A stretch of 64,000 nucleotides of DNA from Pycnococcus provasolii (lineage: Eukaryota; Chlorophyta; Pseudoscourfieldiophyceae; Pseudoscourfieldiales): assembly GCA_049487715.1 (NCBI GenBank), contig CP150546.1, positions 1,116,001-1,180,000 of the forward strand, given 5' to 3'. Below the pieces are notes generated by a model. That model was not told the origin of the DNA, searched no databases, and saw nothing but the letters and a program-made list of their open reading frames with translations. Below, piece by piece: positions 24,201 to 34,849 of this stretch. The position numbers and the translations under genes were made by a program. How positions within the stretch are numbered: position 1 is the stretch's first letter; the number at the start of each line of letters is the position of its first letter.

Positions 24201-26342
24201 TCCTTTTCACACTGCGAGAGGATGTCCTCCGTCTTTGCCACCATCTGCTTGTGGATCGCTCCCTCCGTCTTCATCTGCTTGAAGTTGCGAAGCAGCTCGA
24301 AGGCACCCTCCGCGGAGCGCAGCTTTTTGAAGCTCGTGTCGATGAAGCTCCGCGTCGCGCGCTCGATCACCTCCTTGTCGGAAGCGAATTTTGCCATGAT
24401 CTGCTCCCACTGCACCTGGTACCGGCGGTCGAACGCGTCGTACGGCAGCGTCTCGATTGGCTCGACCATGTTCAAAACCTTTCGTACGACGTCCTCGATG
24501 CCCTGCGCATCGCCCGTGACCGCCTTGAGCTCCGGCCCGAGGAACTTTTTGTACCCTTCGACCGTCTCCACGAGTCCCTTCAGATCGCCGCAGATGGTTG
24601 CCATGTAGTTGGTACGCTCGAAGAGGCGCTTGCGGTCAAACTCCCAGCGCGCGTCTCGTCCGGAAATCTCGATCTTTTCTCGCACAGCGAGGTACGTCGC
24701 GAGCCACTGCTCCAGTACGGCGCGCGCCGACTCGATGTTCGCCACCGCCGCCTCCGCGGAGTCAGCCTTGAAGATTGCTTTGACATCAATCTCGCTCGCC
24801 ACCTTGTCGGCGATGGCGTTCGAGATGCGCTCCATCAGGCTTCCCATTCGAACGTCGTCGCTGTAGTGTCTGCTGATGATCCAAACCATGCGCAGAGCGC
24901 CCATCATCGGAGGCAGCGTGTCGAGCACAGCCGTCAGCGTTCCGTCGCGGAGACTCTTAAAGTGCCTCTCAAGCGTGGTGAGGAACTTGACGTTGTCCTT
25001 CGCCTCGACGTGAAGCTTGGTCAGCTCGTTGAACTGCACGCGGAAGTTGGAGACGAGCGTGGTGTCGCCGGATCCTTTCTCCACCACCTGCATCATGCGG
25101 CGCACGTTAGGAAGGTTCAGCTGCTCGTACAGCGAGCTGAGCCCCGCGTTCTTCTCCCTCCAGAACTCAATCTCCGCGAGCGGCCCGGTTCCCGTCGGCG
25201 TCTTCTCCGCCTCACGCGCGATGGCGTTCACGAGGACTCCAATCCAGTCGCTCATCGCCGTCTCGAGCTGCATGACCACGTCGACATCCTCCGCCGACTT
25301 GTCCGCATCTTCTATGATGATATCGGGAATGTTCAGCGTGATGTCTCCGCTGAGCTGCTGCACGGCGTGGCTCACCTGCGACGCGAACTTCTGCATGTTG
25401 GACACCAGCTCCTGCGTCGGTGCGGCGCCGGAGCCTGCGCCGAGCAGCCCTCCGCCGGACTTGGCGTTGGCGCCCCCCTTGGAGATCATGGGCATGTAGA
25501 TGGAGTTCAGCATCTGCTCGAGCACGCCGAGGCTTGCTCCGTACGAAACGACGCCGTACTCCACCTGCTCATCCATCTGCTCCGGAGAAAGCTCGCCCTT
25601 TTCTTCGCCTGAGCGCAGGAAGAAGATGGCCTTCATGCCCTTGTCGGCGGAGTCTGGCAGGTTGTGCCTGCAAGCACGCACGACGGGCACGTACACCGTT
25701 TCGAGGTTGGAGTCATCCTCCATGGGATCTTCCACCTCCGGCGCCGGCGCAGCTGGCTGCTCTTCTGTCTTTTCTGCGGCGTCAGCCGCGGCGGCATCCT
25801 CCTCGGCGGCGTCAGCCGCTGTTGCGTCTCCGCTTGCTTCTGCGGGTGCTGCAGCTTCTGCGTCAGCCGGCGCCGCGGCTTCTTCTGCTGCCGCTTCTTC
25901 CGCGGCTGGTTCCCCTTCTGCTGCAGCATCCTCAGCCGTTTCCGCGTCTGCCGGCGCTGCGTCTTCTGTTGCGGCCTGTGCCGCTCCTCCTAGTTCTAGT
26001 TTCGGCGTTACGACAGGCTCTGTTGTGACGTAGATCCACAGCGACGCTCCTGCGGTTTCCCCTGTTTGAAGTAGGTGCGTGAAGAGGTTAGTCTAACTAC
26101 CCCTTGCGGAAGACTTGGCGTAACGAGCAAGACCAAGAGGACCAAAACAAAAACAAAACAAAAACAACGACCATAAATACGACCCGACCCCGTCGACGAC
26201 ATGACTCGTGAAACCTAACCAACGTACCCCCCTCGATGAATTCTTTCATGTGCTGCTTGCCATCCCCTGCGAGCTGCGCGAACAGCTCTGGCGGGCACGC
26301 GAGGCCCCTGAGCGCGCGCGCACGCAGCCAGTCCATGGCCAT
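12269..26342 (-). CDS. Axonemal dynein heavy chain (DNAH10/1-beta-like), two exons
   Basis: Motor subunit of an axonemal dynein that hydrolyses ATP to slide doublet microtubules. A large exon (26061-12269) is open far upstream of its first ATG. Joining it to a 115-bp first exon (26342-26228) keeps frame and gives about 4635 aa. Exon 1 encodes MAMDWLRARAL, like dynein N-termini. P-loops for AAA1 (GPAGTGKT, ~1958), AAA2 (GQTQGGKS, ~2240), AAA3 (GESGSAKT, ~2592) and AAA4 (GVGGSGKQ, ~2955) are all present. The stalk coiled coils and microtubule-binding domain lie at about 3185-3490. The sequence around AAA1-AAA2 (PKFVFDDVPLFRGLISDLFP, LWVENMNSVMDDN) is closest in memory to DNAH10, the 1-beta chain of inner-arm I1/f. 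An Ala/Glu-rich insert follows at about 65-150. The subtype is less certain than the family. Confidence 0.9.
26062..26227 (-). other. Spliceosomal intron in dynein heavy-chain gene
   Basis: On the minus strand, the donor gtacgt follows ...atcgaggggg, a branch-like actaac lies near 26095, and the acceptor is ttcaaacag. The 166-bp intron splits a Gly codon after its first base, and removal joins two dynein-like frames exactly. It contains an A/T-rich stretch (gttttt repeats on the minus strand). Confidence 0.8.
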
Positions 26343-27541
26343 GGGAGTTGGCCGCCCCTTTTTTGGCCGAGTTGCCGAGTTGTTGGCAAGGGGTTGTGCG
26401 GGGGTTGGCGTTGGCGTTGGAGTTGGGCTGACCACCACCGGCGGGGGTGGTCCCACCCAGACCAGCGGCGTTGGCGAGCGTCGATGCGATGGACCAGAAG
26501 CACGGCAGAAGCCCGTACGGCTCTTCTGATGCCTGTCGTAACTGAGCGGATCCAATGGAGGCCGCGACCAGTTCCTCCCTAGACTATGGTGTGTTTCTTC
26601 CGTGTGAACCCAAACCGGCGACGACAACACACGATAGTTCTCTACTGTAACCTTACAACGACGACCAGCAAGTCTTCCTCCTTCCTCCTTCGTACCCGTA
26701 ACCTTAAGCCTTAGTACCGGGTAGCTAACGCTTTGGTTCACTTCAGTCAAGGGCAAGGGCAATCCCATCTCAGGTCTTGGCAAAGTCTCTTCATCATCAG
26801 GCAATACTGTACTGCAATAGTCTAGAGTCTAGACTATCACTGCAACCTGCAAGGCCTCGTGCAAGGCCTCAAAAAGAACTACCGGTACAGGTGCCAGTAC
26901 GGTCGTACCTCGTATGTACTTATGTATGGCCCTTGCGCCTTGGCCCTTGGCCCTTGGGAGGGGGATGTCCTGTATGTCCGGACCCAGTCGACGGACCACG
27001 CACGGGTCATTCCAAGGGGCCGCCCCCTCTGACTTGTTGTCCCACCTCGGGTCCCCCACGTTGGTTCCGTTCCATAACGTTGAGCCTCGAGGGCCTTGAG
27101 GGGAGGGATGCCGGGAGGGGAGCTGGAAGGGTTATCAGGGAGAGACCGTTGGACTCAAATCACTCAACCAAATAACCTTAACCTTAAGGTAGTTAGTCTA
27201 ATAAGGGCCGAGTCCGACAAATGGAAAGGGCCCTTGGTGTACGCCGTACCTCGTACCTCGTACGAGTCATTGCACTTAAACCATGATGCCACGCATAAGT
27301 TACGACGCACCTCTTATAGACTAAGGAATCTAGTCTACCATAGCCAACGCCCCCACCAGGCACCAGCCAGCCTGCCTCCTCGGTCCTCTGCTCCGCTCCG
27401 CCTTTTTGGACTTTGGAGGCGTCCGGGCCCAGGATTCCCAGGAGAGAGGGAGGTGGGTGGGTTCCTGGGCCACACGTTAGTCTCGTCTCGGCGCTATTCA
27501 TAACTATCCTTAGCTTAAGCTTACTTCTTACATATTAATAT
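26343..27541. promoter_or_regulatory. Divergent intergenic region between dynein and ABC transporter
   Basis: 1.2 kb separates two divergent start codons, so it should hold both promoters. A minus-strand frame upstream of the dynein ATG stays open (to about 26800) with a Pro/Thr run, but nothing in it looks conserved. 26930-26970 has a short cttggcc repeat. No RNA gene or mobile element recognised. Confidence 0.5.
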
Positions 27542-29572
27542 ATGGCGTCTCCCGTCGTCGTTAAGAGTGGTGGTGGTGGTGGTGATAATAATGCTAATAA
27601 TAATGATAATACGCACGCGCTTGAGCTCACGCCGTCATATGTGCCCGCGCCCTCATATGTGCCCGCTTCTGAAAGTAATGTTCTCTGCGAAGGCTTTTCA
27701 GAAGAAGAAGGGAAAACAGAAAAGGAGGTGGAGGTGGGGGTGACGCCGAAGGAGGATAAACCCACAACGGCCGTGCTCGGACGCCTTCTCGCCTTCGCAG
27801 GAGAGGAACGAAAGGCGATTGCGTTCGCGCTGTTCATGAAGGCGCTCACGGAGCTCGCGCAGCTTCTCATCCCGCTCGTGCTTGTACGCGCGTACAACAC
27901 CGTCGTACGCAACTACGCCGAACTGCACGACCCAGCCGTACGCAGCGAAACGAAAGACCAAGTGCTCGTGTCGATGGTGTACGTTCTCGCGCTTCACACG
28001 GCGTCGCACGGATTCAGCTTCGTCTCCTCCTGCGTCCTCGGGGTTGCCGGCGAGCGACTCGTCGCACGTCTCCGGTCCAACCTCTTCACCCACCTCCTGG
28101 CGCTCGAAATCGGTTTCTACGACACAACAAAGACGGGCGACCTCACGTCCCGCCTCGGCTCCGACACGACCACCGTGCAACTTGCACTGACGATGGGCCT
28201 CAATGACGGAGCCATTGGGCTTGCAAAGACGGTTGTGACGATAACGCTGATGTTCATCGTGAGCTGGGAACTCACATCCGTCGTGCTGGGGGCTGGCATC
28301 ATCACCATCATCATCGTTCTGCCGCTGCTCGGTAAAATTTCGGTCATCACGAAAGAATACCAAAATGCGCTCGCGCGCGCGGCGGGCATCAGCACCGAAA
28401 CACTGGGGGCGATGCGAACCGTAAGGTCATTCCTTGGTGAGCCCAAAGAGAGCGAGCGGTACGTGAAGGAGATTGGCGATGCCAAGGCGTGGTGGCCGGC
28501 GAAAGGCGAAGGAGACGGATCCGTGTATTACCACGGCCGTCTCAAAGCGGTCATTTTCAGCGCCATTGCTGTCATTGGGTTTGGCATGATAATTGGGGCG
28601 GTGCACGCCTCTCTGTGGTTTGGATTCAACCTCGTCATTGACGGCAAGCTCTCGTTCGGGCAGCTCACGGCGTTCCAGAGCTTCCAATTGCATCTTGGAT
28701 TTGGCGGGGCGCAGCTCGCCGGAGCGGTCATGAAGTTGGCAGAGGCGATGGGTGGTGCATCACGGCTCTTCGAGCTGCTCGACCGCACGCCTCTGATTTC
28801 AGGAGACGGCGACGAGCCAGATGACTTGATAGTGCGCGGCGAGGTTTCGTTCGACGAGGTGGACTTCGCATACCCTTCCAGGCGTGACATCCCGGTGCTT
28901 AACGGATTCACGCTCAAAGCACCGGCGGAGCAAACAACCGCGCTCGTCGGAAGCTCTGGTAGTGGCAAGTCGACCGTGGTGCAGCTCGTGCTCAGGTTCT
29001 ACGATGCGACGGGAGGAGTGGTCGCGCTCGATGGCCGCGACGTCACAACGTTAAAGCCGACGTGGTTGCGCAAGCACCTCGCATTGGTTCAGCAAGAGCC
29101 AGTTCTTTTCGGCATGACTGTGCGCGACAATGTCGTATACGGGCTGGGAGCTAACGGCACGGTCCCAGACGGCGCGCTCATTCGCGTGTGCAAGGAGGCA
29201 AACGCCCACGGCTTCGTCTCAAGCTTCAGCGAGGGATACGACACTGTTTGCGGTGAGCGAGGGATTCAGCTTAGCGGTGGGCAAAAGCAGCGCCTCGCGC
29301 TCGCGCGCGCTCTGATCGTTGACCCGCGCGTGCTCCTGCTCGACGAGGCGACGTCGGCACTCGATGCGGAGAGCGAGAGGGTCGTGCAGGAAGCACTCGA
29401 TCGCGCGACGGTCGGGCGCACGGTGCTGGTCGTCGCGCATCGATTGTCCACCGTGCGAGATGCGGACCAGCTTGCGATGGTGTCGCGCGGATCTGTGATC
29501 GAGACGGGGACGCACGACGTGCTGCTGAGCAGGTGCGATTCCTATCGCAACCTCGTGCAGCGTCAGACATGA
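27542..29572 (+). CDS. ABCB-type half transporter
   Basis: 676-aa ABC exporter half-molecule with one membrane domain (helices within about 95-400) and one nucleotide-binding domain (about 435-670). It would pump a substrate across a membrane as a homo- or heterodimer. NBD motifs are complete: Walker A GSSGSGKST (470-478), Q-loop Q518, signature LSGGQ (577-581), Walker B VLLLDE (597-602) and H-loop H633. The first ~75 residues are low complexity (Gly, Asn, Glu) with a duplicated SYVPA and no clear signal. The layout resembles TAP/ABCB8/ABCB10-like half transporters; the substrate and the membrane are not deducible. The start ATG follows an AT-rich leader, and its 3' end faces the RRM gene 91 bp away. 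Confidence 0.9.
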   Translation: MASPVVVKSGGGGGDNNANNNDNTHALELTPSYVPAPSYVPASESNVLCEGFSEEEGKTEKEVEVGVTPKEDKPTTAVLGRLLAFAGEERKAIAFALFMKALTELAQLLIPLVLVRAYNTVVRNYAELHDPAVRSETKDQVLVSMVYVLALHTASHGFSFVSSCVLGVAGERLVARLRSNLFTHLLALEIGFYDTTKTGDLTSRLGSDTTTVQLALTMGLNDGAIGLAKTVVTITLMFIVSWELTSVVLGAGIITIIIVLPLLGKISVITKEYQNALARAAGISTETLGAMRTVRSFLGEPKESERYVKEIGDAKAWWPAKGEGDGSVYYHGRLKAVIFSAIAVIGFGMIIGAVHASLWFGFNLVIDGKLSFGQLTAFQSFQLHLGFGGAQLAGAVMKLAEAMGGASRLFELLDRTPLISGDGDEPDDLIVRGEVSFDEVDFAYPSRRDIPVLNGFTLKAPAEQTTALVGSSGSGKSTVVQLVLRFYDATGGVVALDGRDVTTLKPTWLRKHLALVQQEPVLFGMTVRDNVVYGLGANGTVPDGALIRVCKEANAHGFVSSFSEGYDTVCGERGIQLSGGQKQRLALARALIVDPRVLLLDEATSALDAESERVVQEALDRATVGRTVLVVAHRLSTVRDADQLAMVSRGSVIETGTHDVLLSRCDSYRNLVQRQT

Positions 29573-29663
29573 CTCGACGCTCATAGTGTGTGTGTGTGTA
29601 AAGTACATGATTGCAAGAGAATTTTGTTTTGTAATGTTTTTTTTTTCACGAGGGTTCGCACTG

Positions 29664-31409
29664 CTAGCTCTGACACGTGACGAGAAAGCTGCCGTAGTAC
29701 CGCCGTTCGCCATCTTCTCCCGCCGTGTACAGTGGGACGTGTGGAGGGCAAATCTTGCACCTGTCGAGCAGCACGTCGTCGCGCAGCAACTCGCCACCTA
29801 CGTAGTCCTGCAGAGAGTACTTTCGCGTGTGGCTTGCGTGCTTGTGCTTTTCCGTGCGATCGTCGACTCCACCAACGCCGCAGACGACGACGACATGCAG
29901 ATTGCCCGATCGCGAGCTCATGACGTCCTCGAAGCCGACGCGCAGTGCATCGCGAGCGTACTGCAGCGGTATGCCGCGCAGCGAAATGAACGGCGTTCGC
30001 TTGTCAGTCGTGACGCCCGTCTGCACCACCGATAGCACCTGCTCGTCGAATGTCATCCCACGCATCGAAGGCGGAGGAGGGCCCTTGCGTTCAAATAGCT
30101 GCTTGCACAAGGAGAACGTCTCGCTGGGATTGCGTAGGCTCGAGCAGTAGTACCCGGGAGCGTGTTGCGTCAAGTTGATTGCCGCTTGGAAGTACCCGTG
30201 ATCGTCGAGGTAGTCGGGACCATACTCGTCGTCGCGCGGCATGGGAGGTGGTGGTGCGGGTGAAGGCGGCTGAAATGCGGCTGCTTGCGCAGCCTTCGCT
30301 GCCCAAGAGTTGGGTCCCAAGAGTTGGGCGTTGTTTGAAATCGCGGCGTAGTAGTCCGCAGACAGCAGCGGCATACCGTCTTCTGTTGCAGCAGACACGC
30401 CTTCTGTTGCCTGGGAAAGGCCGCTTTCTATCGCCGCCTCGCGCTGGCACATCTCGTACCAAAGCGGACGCAGCGCGGGCGGCGTCGCCTTCTCCTGCGG
30501 CGGTCTTGTGCGTACCGGCTGGCTTGCGTCCACGTCGTCCGAGAGCCACTGGCCGTCCATTTCGCTAGCCGCGTACGAAGCTTCGTGCTCGAACCAGAAG
30601 TTGACGAAGCCGAGGTCGCTGTACACGCCCGCCTCGCTCTGCTGTGACTTTACGACGCAGTTGATTATGGCGCCGTATCGGCTGAATGCCTCGAAGAGGT
30701 GCTTTGGCTGCGTGCGAGGTGGAAGGCTGCCTACCCACACGGCCCAGTACGTGTCTGGGCAAGGTGGTAGGGCGTACTGTGCGGATTCCTCTTCCGAGTC
30801 GGTGTCTGAGTCGTCGTCGTGCAAATATGGGTTGTGGTGGTGTTCGCTGGAGTATGGGTGGTGTTCCGAGTATTCCGTTGGTCCCGTATTGTACTGGTCG
30901 TATGCCGGCGCTGGGTTGAGAAAGCCTCCCATGTGTGTGTGCCCGATGTCGCCGCTGTTGTTTCCGTCTCCGAAGAGGTCGTCAGGTGTTGCTGCGAATG
31001 GGTCGTCTGGGAGTTGCGACGAAGGTGCGAACGGGTCATCGGGGAGAAGTTGCAGATTGTTGTTATTATCTGGCGAACTGTTTCCTGGCAACGACGACGA
31101 CGACGACGAAGGGCGCTGCGTTTGCTGCTGCTGCTGCTGCTGCTGGTCCTTTCCATAGACTGATGAGGACGAAGGCGCAGAGCCACCCATGATGGAACCA
31201 CCACCACCACCACCAGCAGAAGCAGGCATCGGCGACGGCGACGGCGCGACCAACCCCAAGGCCAACCGCTGAAACCCCAAGCCTGAAGCATCACCCACCG
31301 ATGAACCACCCAAACTGGCACCATCCCCACCACCACCAACACCAGGAGGAGGCGAGGTGACCACAGGACCAGGCACGAACGAAGGCGCGGAGGCGGACAG
31401 CGACTCCAT
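29664..31409 (-). CDS. RRM-containing RNA-binding protein
   Basis: 581 aa from the first ATG (31409); the frame is open further 5' but without ATG. Residues 1-215 are low complexity: Gly and Ser runs, Q8, N4 and acidic/His stretches. An RRM lies at about 221-300, with RNP2 VWVGSL (225-230) and a divergent RNP1 LGFVNFWF (266-273). After it come Pro/Ala linkers and a C-terminal region (about 430-581) with SLRGIPLQYARDALRVGFEDV, which does not match a domain I know. An odd feature is a cluster DDPFA, DDPFA, DDLFG (about 124-148), similar to clathrin-adaptor binding motifs. Probably an mRNA regulatory factor; the target is unknown. Confidence 0.75.
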   Translation of the reverse strand: MESLSASAPSFVPGPVVTSPPPGVGGGGDGASLGGSSVGDASGLGFQRLALGLVAPSPSPMPASAGGGGGGSIMGGSAPSSSSVYGKDQQQQQQQQTQRPSSSSSSLPGNSSPDNNNNLQLLPDDPFAPSSQLPDDPFAATPDDLFGDGNNSGDIGHTHMGGFLNPAPAYDQYNTGPTEYSEHHPYSSEHHHNPYLHDDDSDTDSEEESAQYALPPCPDTYWAVWVGSLPPRTQPKHLFEAFSRYGAIINCVVKSQQSEAGVYSDLGFVNFWFEHEASYAASEMDGQWLSDDVDASQPVRTRPPQEKATPPALRPLWYEMCQREAAIESGLSQATEGVSAATEDGMPLLSADYYAAISNNAQLLGPNSWAAKAAQAAAFQPPSPAPPPPMPRDDEYGPDYLDDHGYFQAAINLTQHAPGYYCSSLRNPSETFSLCKQLFERKGPPPPSMRGMTFDEQVLSVVQTGVTTDKRTPFISLRGIPLQYARDALRVGFEDVMSSRSGNLHVVVVCGVGGVDDRTEKHKHASHTRKYSLQDYVGGELLRDDVLLDRCKICPPHVPLYTAGEDGERRYYGSFLVTCQS

Positions 31410-32731
31410 GATGAAGAGGCAGATGGAGCTGGAATCCCCAGAATCCTCCGGGAAAGCAGTCCGGGAGAGATGGGGAAAGAAATGGCGTGGCACCCCTCAT
31501 AGGCACGTGGGGCACGTCCTCGGACAATCGGAGAGTTTCTGGGTTCAAACCAACACCACCTGTGTCACCTGCTCTGGGCTTTGGAGGGGATACACTCGTT
31601 GTCACTCTGGTGGTCCAAGTGTGTGGGTTCCCAGGGAATCTTCGGGCTGGTTGTTTTTTAGGGGTTGGGTGGTGTGGTGTGGTTGGCTGGGGTTAGGGGA
31701 GCCGTCCTTGAGTTGTTGGTTTGAATGAGTTCTTTTTTGTGGGGTTTTCCCCCTCGGGATCCCGCTCGGACTGCTCCATCCATGGACCTTATTTTTGTAG
31801 GCAGCTCAAGGCAGCACCACGAGCCACATGACCATGCGATTCATCAACATCGACCACGCGCTGCACTCGCCGAGCGAGGAGCAGCTCACAACGCTCCTCT
31901 CTATTCTCTGTTCGGACTTCGGACGGCCGGCTCTACAAGCTCGGCTCGTGCTACCATGAGCAACGCAGCCATTCATCCAGTCAAGATTCCGTTACCGCAA
32001 TCGTATCAGAAAACGCGAGAGAACGACATGGCGTGCACAGATCGCAGAGCGTCGTCGCTCATCAAGAGCATATCCAGATAACTCGATAAGATCTAGATTT
32101 CGTGATCTATGCGATATTGATTGAGTGTGGCGGCGAGCTCATTACTCAATAATTATTTTAGTATGGAAAAAACTAAAATTGCTTCGCAATTTAGTTTTTT
32201 AAATCAACCTTTGGTTTTTTTTTTAAGTTTGGTTTTTTGTGCAAGTTTCCCAATACTTGTTCAAATACTCGAAATACTTGTTTTTATCTAAGAAGGATGG
32301 ATTATTATAATTGCTTTGCAAGTTTTGAATCGTACGAGATAGTTTTATAAGAAGGGTTGGAACATTCCATCTACAAAGGTCAAAGGTACTCTAAGTCCTA
32401 AGATACTAAGACGGGCAGTGATAAAGTATATTGTTTACGACTTCCTTTGTAAAGGTGTGATCAATCATTCCTTCCCTCTGCCAATCCATGGCGGAGTAGG
32501 ACAGGAAGCATACTTCTTTTTTACCGTTTACTAATGTTGTCGTTCTCTGGTCATTTGCCATCTCTCACAGCGCACTCGTAGCCACGAGCCCACGACACAA
32601 ACTCCTTCAAGCAAAAGCCCTCAGGGTTGGGGAAAACCAAACCCCTACTCCTCTCCTCACCACCTCCACACGCATCATCATGAATGAAAGAAGAAAAAGA
32701 ACGTTTAAATTTTTATAACAAAAAATGAATT
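31410..32731. other. Intergenic region with AT-rich part
   Basis: 31410-31800 is GT-rich. 31830-31960 shows a short open frame (ATG at 31828, 43 codons) with no known match. 32100-32700 is AT-rich, unlike the surrounding genes, and contains a hairpin at 32165-32199. The last part, near 32650-32731, probably holds the 3' UTR of the secreted-protein gene. Confidence 0.5.
32165..32199. repeat. AT-rich hairpin
   Basis: aaaaaactaaa and tttagtttttt flank an attgc-ttc-gcaat core, giving a stem of about 15 bp with a tiny loop. It could be a transcription or processing signal, or a fragment of a foldback element. Confidence 0.6.
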
Positions 32732-34519
32732 TTATTGCCACCACACCAACCCACTTAATCCGCTCCCAAGCAGGTAGCCAAGGCTACCCCATTTCAGCGC
32801 TCGCTTGAATGGGGCAGGCCTGGCGCGGTAGGCGCCGCCGCCGCCGCTGCCCCCGATCCCAACGCCAATCCCAACGCCGTAGCCGCCGCCGCCGTAGCCG
32901 CCGCCGCCGTAGCCACCCGTGACGGGAAGCAGCGGAGGCGCTGGTGCGATGCCGCCGCCACCACCCGTCACAGGGAGGAGCGGGGGCGGCGGAGCGACGG
33001 GAAGCAGCGGGGGCGGCGGAGCGACGGGAAGCAGCGGGCTGCCGCCGCCGCCAATGCCACCCGTGACGGGAAGCAGCGGGCCGCCGCCGCCGCCGCCATC
33101 ATCCGGCACAGGCAGCGGAGGAAGTACCACCGGTGGAACGACATCCGGCGGAATCACAACCGGCGGAACCACATCCGGTGGAATCACAACCGGCGGAACC
33201 ACATCCGGCGGAATCACAACCGGCGGCGGAACCACAACCTGCGGCGTTGTCGTCTCCACCACCACATCCACCTCCTCTACACATTTCACCAGACGTACGT
33301 CGTCTAGGTAAAATACCGAGCCTCCTCCCGTCGCTGCATTCTGGCCACCGTCGCCCCAGTTGATGCCTTCCCACGGGATGTCAGGCAGCTCGTCAAGACT
33401 GATTTGCATCAATTGCCACGTCGTCAGTTGGCAGCCGGGTGAAAGCTGCTTCTCCATAAAGGTTGACTTGGCGCGTACGCGTTTGCCACCAGCGAATGGA
33501 TCGAGCGTAATGTTCAGACAAAGTGCGTCCGGTCCCGTGATCCAGAACGTCACGGCGTCGTACCCATCTGGAAATGTTGGTCCTGCGAACGCCTCGTTCG
33601 TTTGAAGGGACAGGCTTCCTCCCAAGTCAAGGCGTGCCTCGATCGCCGTCCGGCCCGTGTACGGCTGGACTTCCGGGTTGCCCGTGAACTGCATGTCGGT
33701 GACGCCGTCCGTGGTTCGTTCTGTCCAGCGTGACGCGAGCTGACCGTCGGGTGCAGGAAATGGCGCAGGATAAATCTGGTCGAATTCTTCAGTGAATCCA
33801 CTGGGACATACCGATGGCGGAATAGACGGCTGCGTGTCAATGACGTCATCGGGTGGAAGGAACGTCTCCGGCGGCGCTCCACCACCACCACCACCACCAG
33901 CTTCTCCTCCACCGCCACCGCCCACTAAACGAATGTCGTCTAGGTAAAACACCGAGCCTCCTCCTGTGGCTGCGTTTTGTCCGCCATCACCCCAGTTGAT
34001 ACCTCCCCACGGTATGTCAGGCAGCTCGTCGAGATCGATTCGCATTTGACGCCACGTCGTGAGCTCGCATCCGGGTGAGAGTTGCTTCTCCATAGCCTTG
34101 GCGCGTATGCCCTGCGTGGTTGTTTGTCCCACGAACGGATCGAGCGTAATGTTCAGACAAAGTGCGTCCGGTCCCGTGATCCAGAATGTCACGGCGTCGT
34201 ATCCGCCCGGGAACGTCGGTCCTGCAAACGCTTCATCTGTTTGAAGGGACAGAGTTCCCCCAAGGTTGAGTCTCGCCTCGATTGCCGTCGTTCCATCGTA
34301 CGGCTGGACTTCTGGGTTGCCTGTGAACTGCACGTTAACCACACCGTTTTCGGTTCGTTCCGACCACGCGGGTGCGATCCCGTCGTCGCCAAACACAACA
34401 GCCTCTCTATTATTCCCAGAGGTTGGCTGTGCATTAGCAACCAACTGTGTCCCAGCAAGCTGCGAGCACAGGCAACATGTGGTAACCACCACCATGAAGG
34501 ACCACCATGAAGCACGCAT
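32732..34519 (-). CDS. Secreted protein with two carbohydrate-binding-like domains
   Basis: 595 aa from ATG 34519; the open frame starts earlier but only with TTG. Residues 1-30 form a signal peptide (hydrophobic VVVTTCCLC, likely cleavage after ANA). Two homologous modules follow (about 44-199 and 257-412). Each has NPEVQPY, AFAGPTFP, GYDAVTFWITGPDALC and ends in VFYLDD(I/V)RLV, the usual final strand of beta-sandwich carbohydrate-binding domains. They are joined by Gly runs and a Cys-containing linker. The C-terminal third is a repeated PPDVVPPVVI tract, then Gly/Pro-rich, then a short hydrophobic end. No catalytic domain is seen. A wall, scale or matrix component is plausible; the ligand is unknown. 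Near-identical modules imply a recent internal duplication. Confidence 0.75.
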   Translation of the reverse strand: MRASWWSFMVVVTTCCLCSQLAGTQLVANAQPTSGNNREAVVFGDDGIAPAWSERTENGVVNVQFTGNPEVQPYDGTTAIEARLNLGGTLSLQTDEAFAGPTFPGGYDAVTFWITGPDALCLNITLDPFVGQTTTQGIRAKAMEKQLSPGCELTTWRQMRIDLDELPDIPWGGINWGDGGQNAATGGGSVFYLDDIRLVGGGGGGEAGGGGGGGAPPETFLPPDDVIDTQPSIPPSVCPSGFTEEFDQIYPAPFPAPDGQLASRWTERTTDGVTDMQFTGNPEVQPYTGRTAIEARLDLGGSLSLQTNEAFAGPTFPDGYDAVTFWITGPDALCLNITLDPFAGGKRVRAKSTFMEKQLSPGCQLTTWQLMQISLDELPDIPWEGINWGDGGQNAATGGGSVFYLDDVRLVKCVEEVDVVVETTTPQVVVPPPVVIPPDVVPPVVIPPDVVPPVVIPPDVVPPVVLPPLPVPDDGGGGGGPLLPVTGGIGGGGSPLLPVAPPPPLLPVAPPPPLLPVTGGGGGIAPAPPLLPVTGGYGGGGYGGGGYGVGIGVGIGGSGGGGAYRARPAPFKRALKWGSLGYLLGSGLSGLVWWQ

Positions 34520-34849
34520 CGTGGACTTGCCAATAATGACCAATCACAAAGACAAAGACAAGTTGAGTTGCTTCTTACTTATCAACAACAGAAGATGTTG
34601 ATATGATTAAGAACTACGCATTCATTCAAGGGTGCACCTCACACTATCACTCACTCACTCACAGCAGTCGTCCAGTATAAATACAAGCCAGACAGACTTT
34701 TTGTCCACGGGCATGCCATACACCGCCTCGTTTGGCTGCCTGAGCTCAGTGAGTGAGGCCATCTCATCCCACGGAGGGTGCCATGCATATGGGAACTTGG
34801 AAGCAAGTGTGACACTCGAGGGAGAATTCTGTGAGAGGAAGGAAAGGAA

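Noticed and set aside
26097-26804. 235-codon frame upstream of dynein as a separate gene
   Set aside because: Only its middle (26228-26342) looks conserved, and that part is the dynein first exon; the rest is low complexity or intron.
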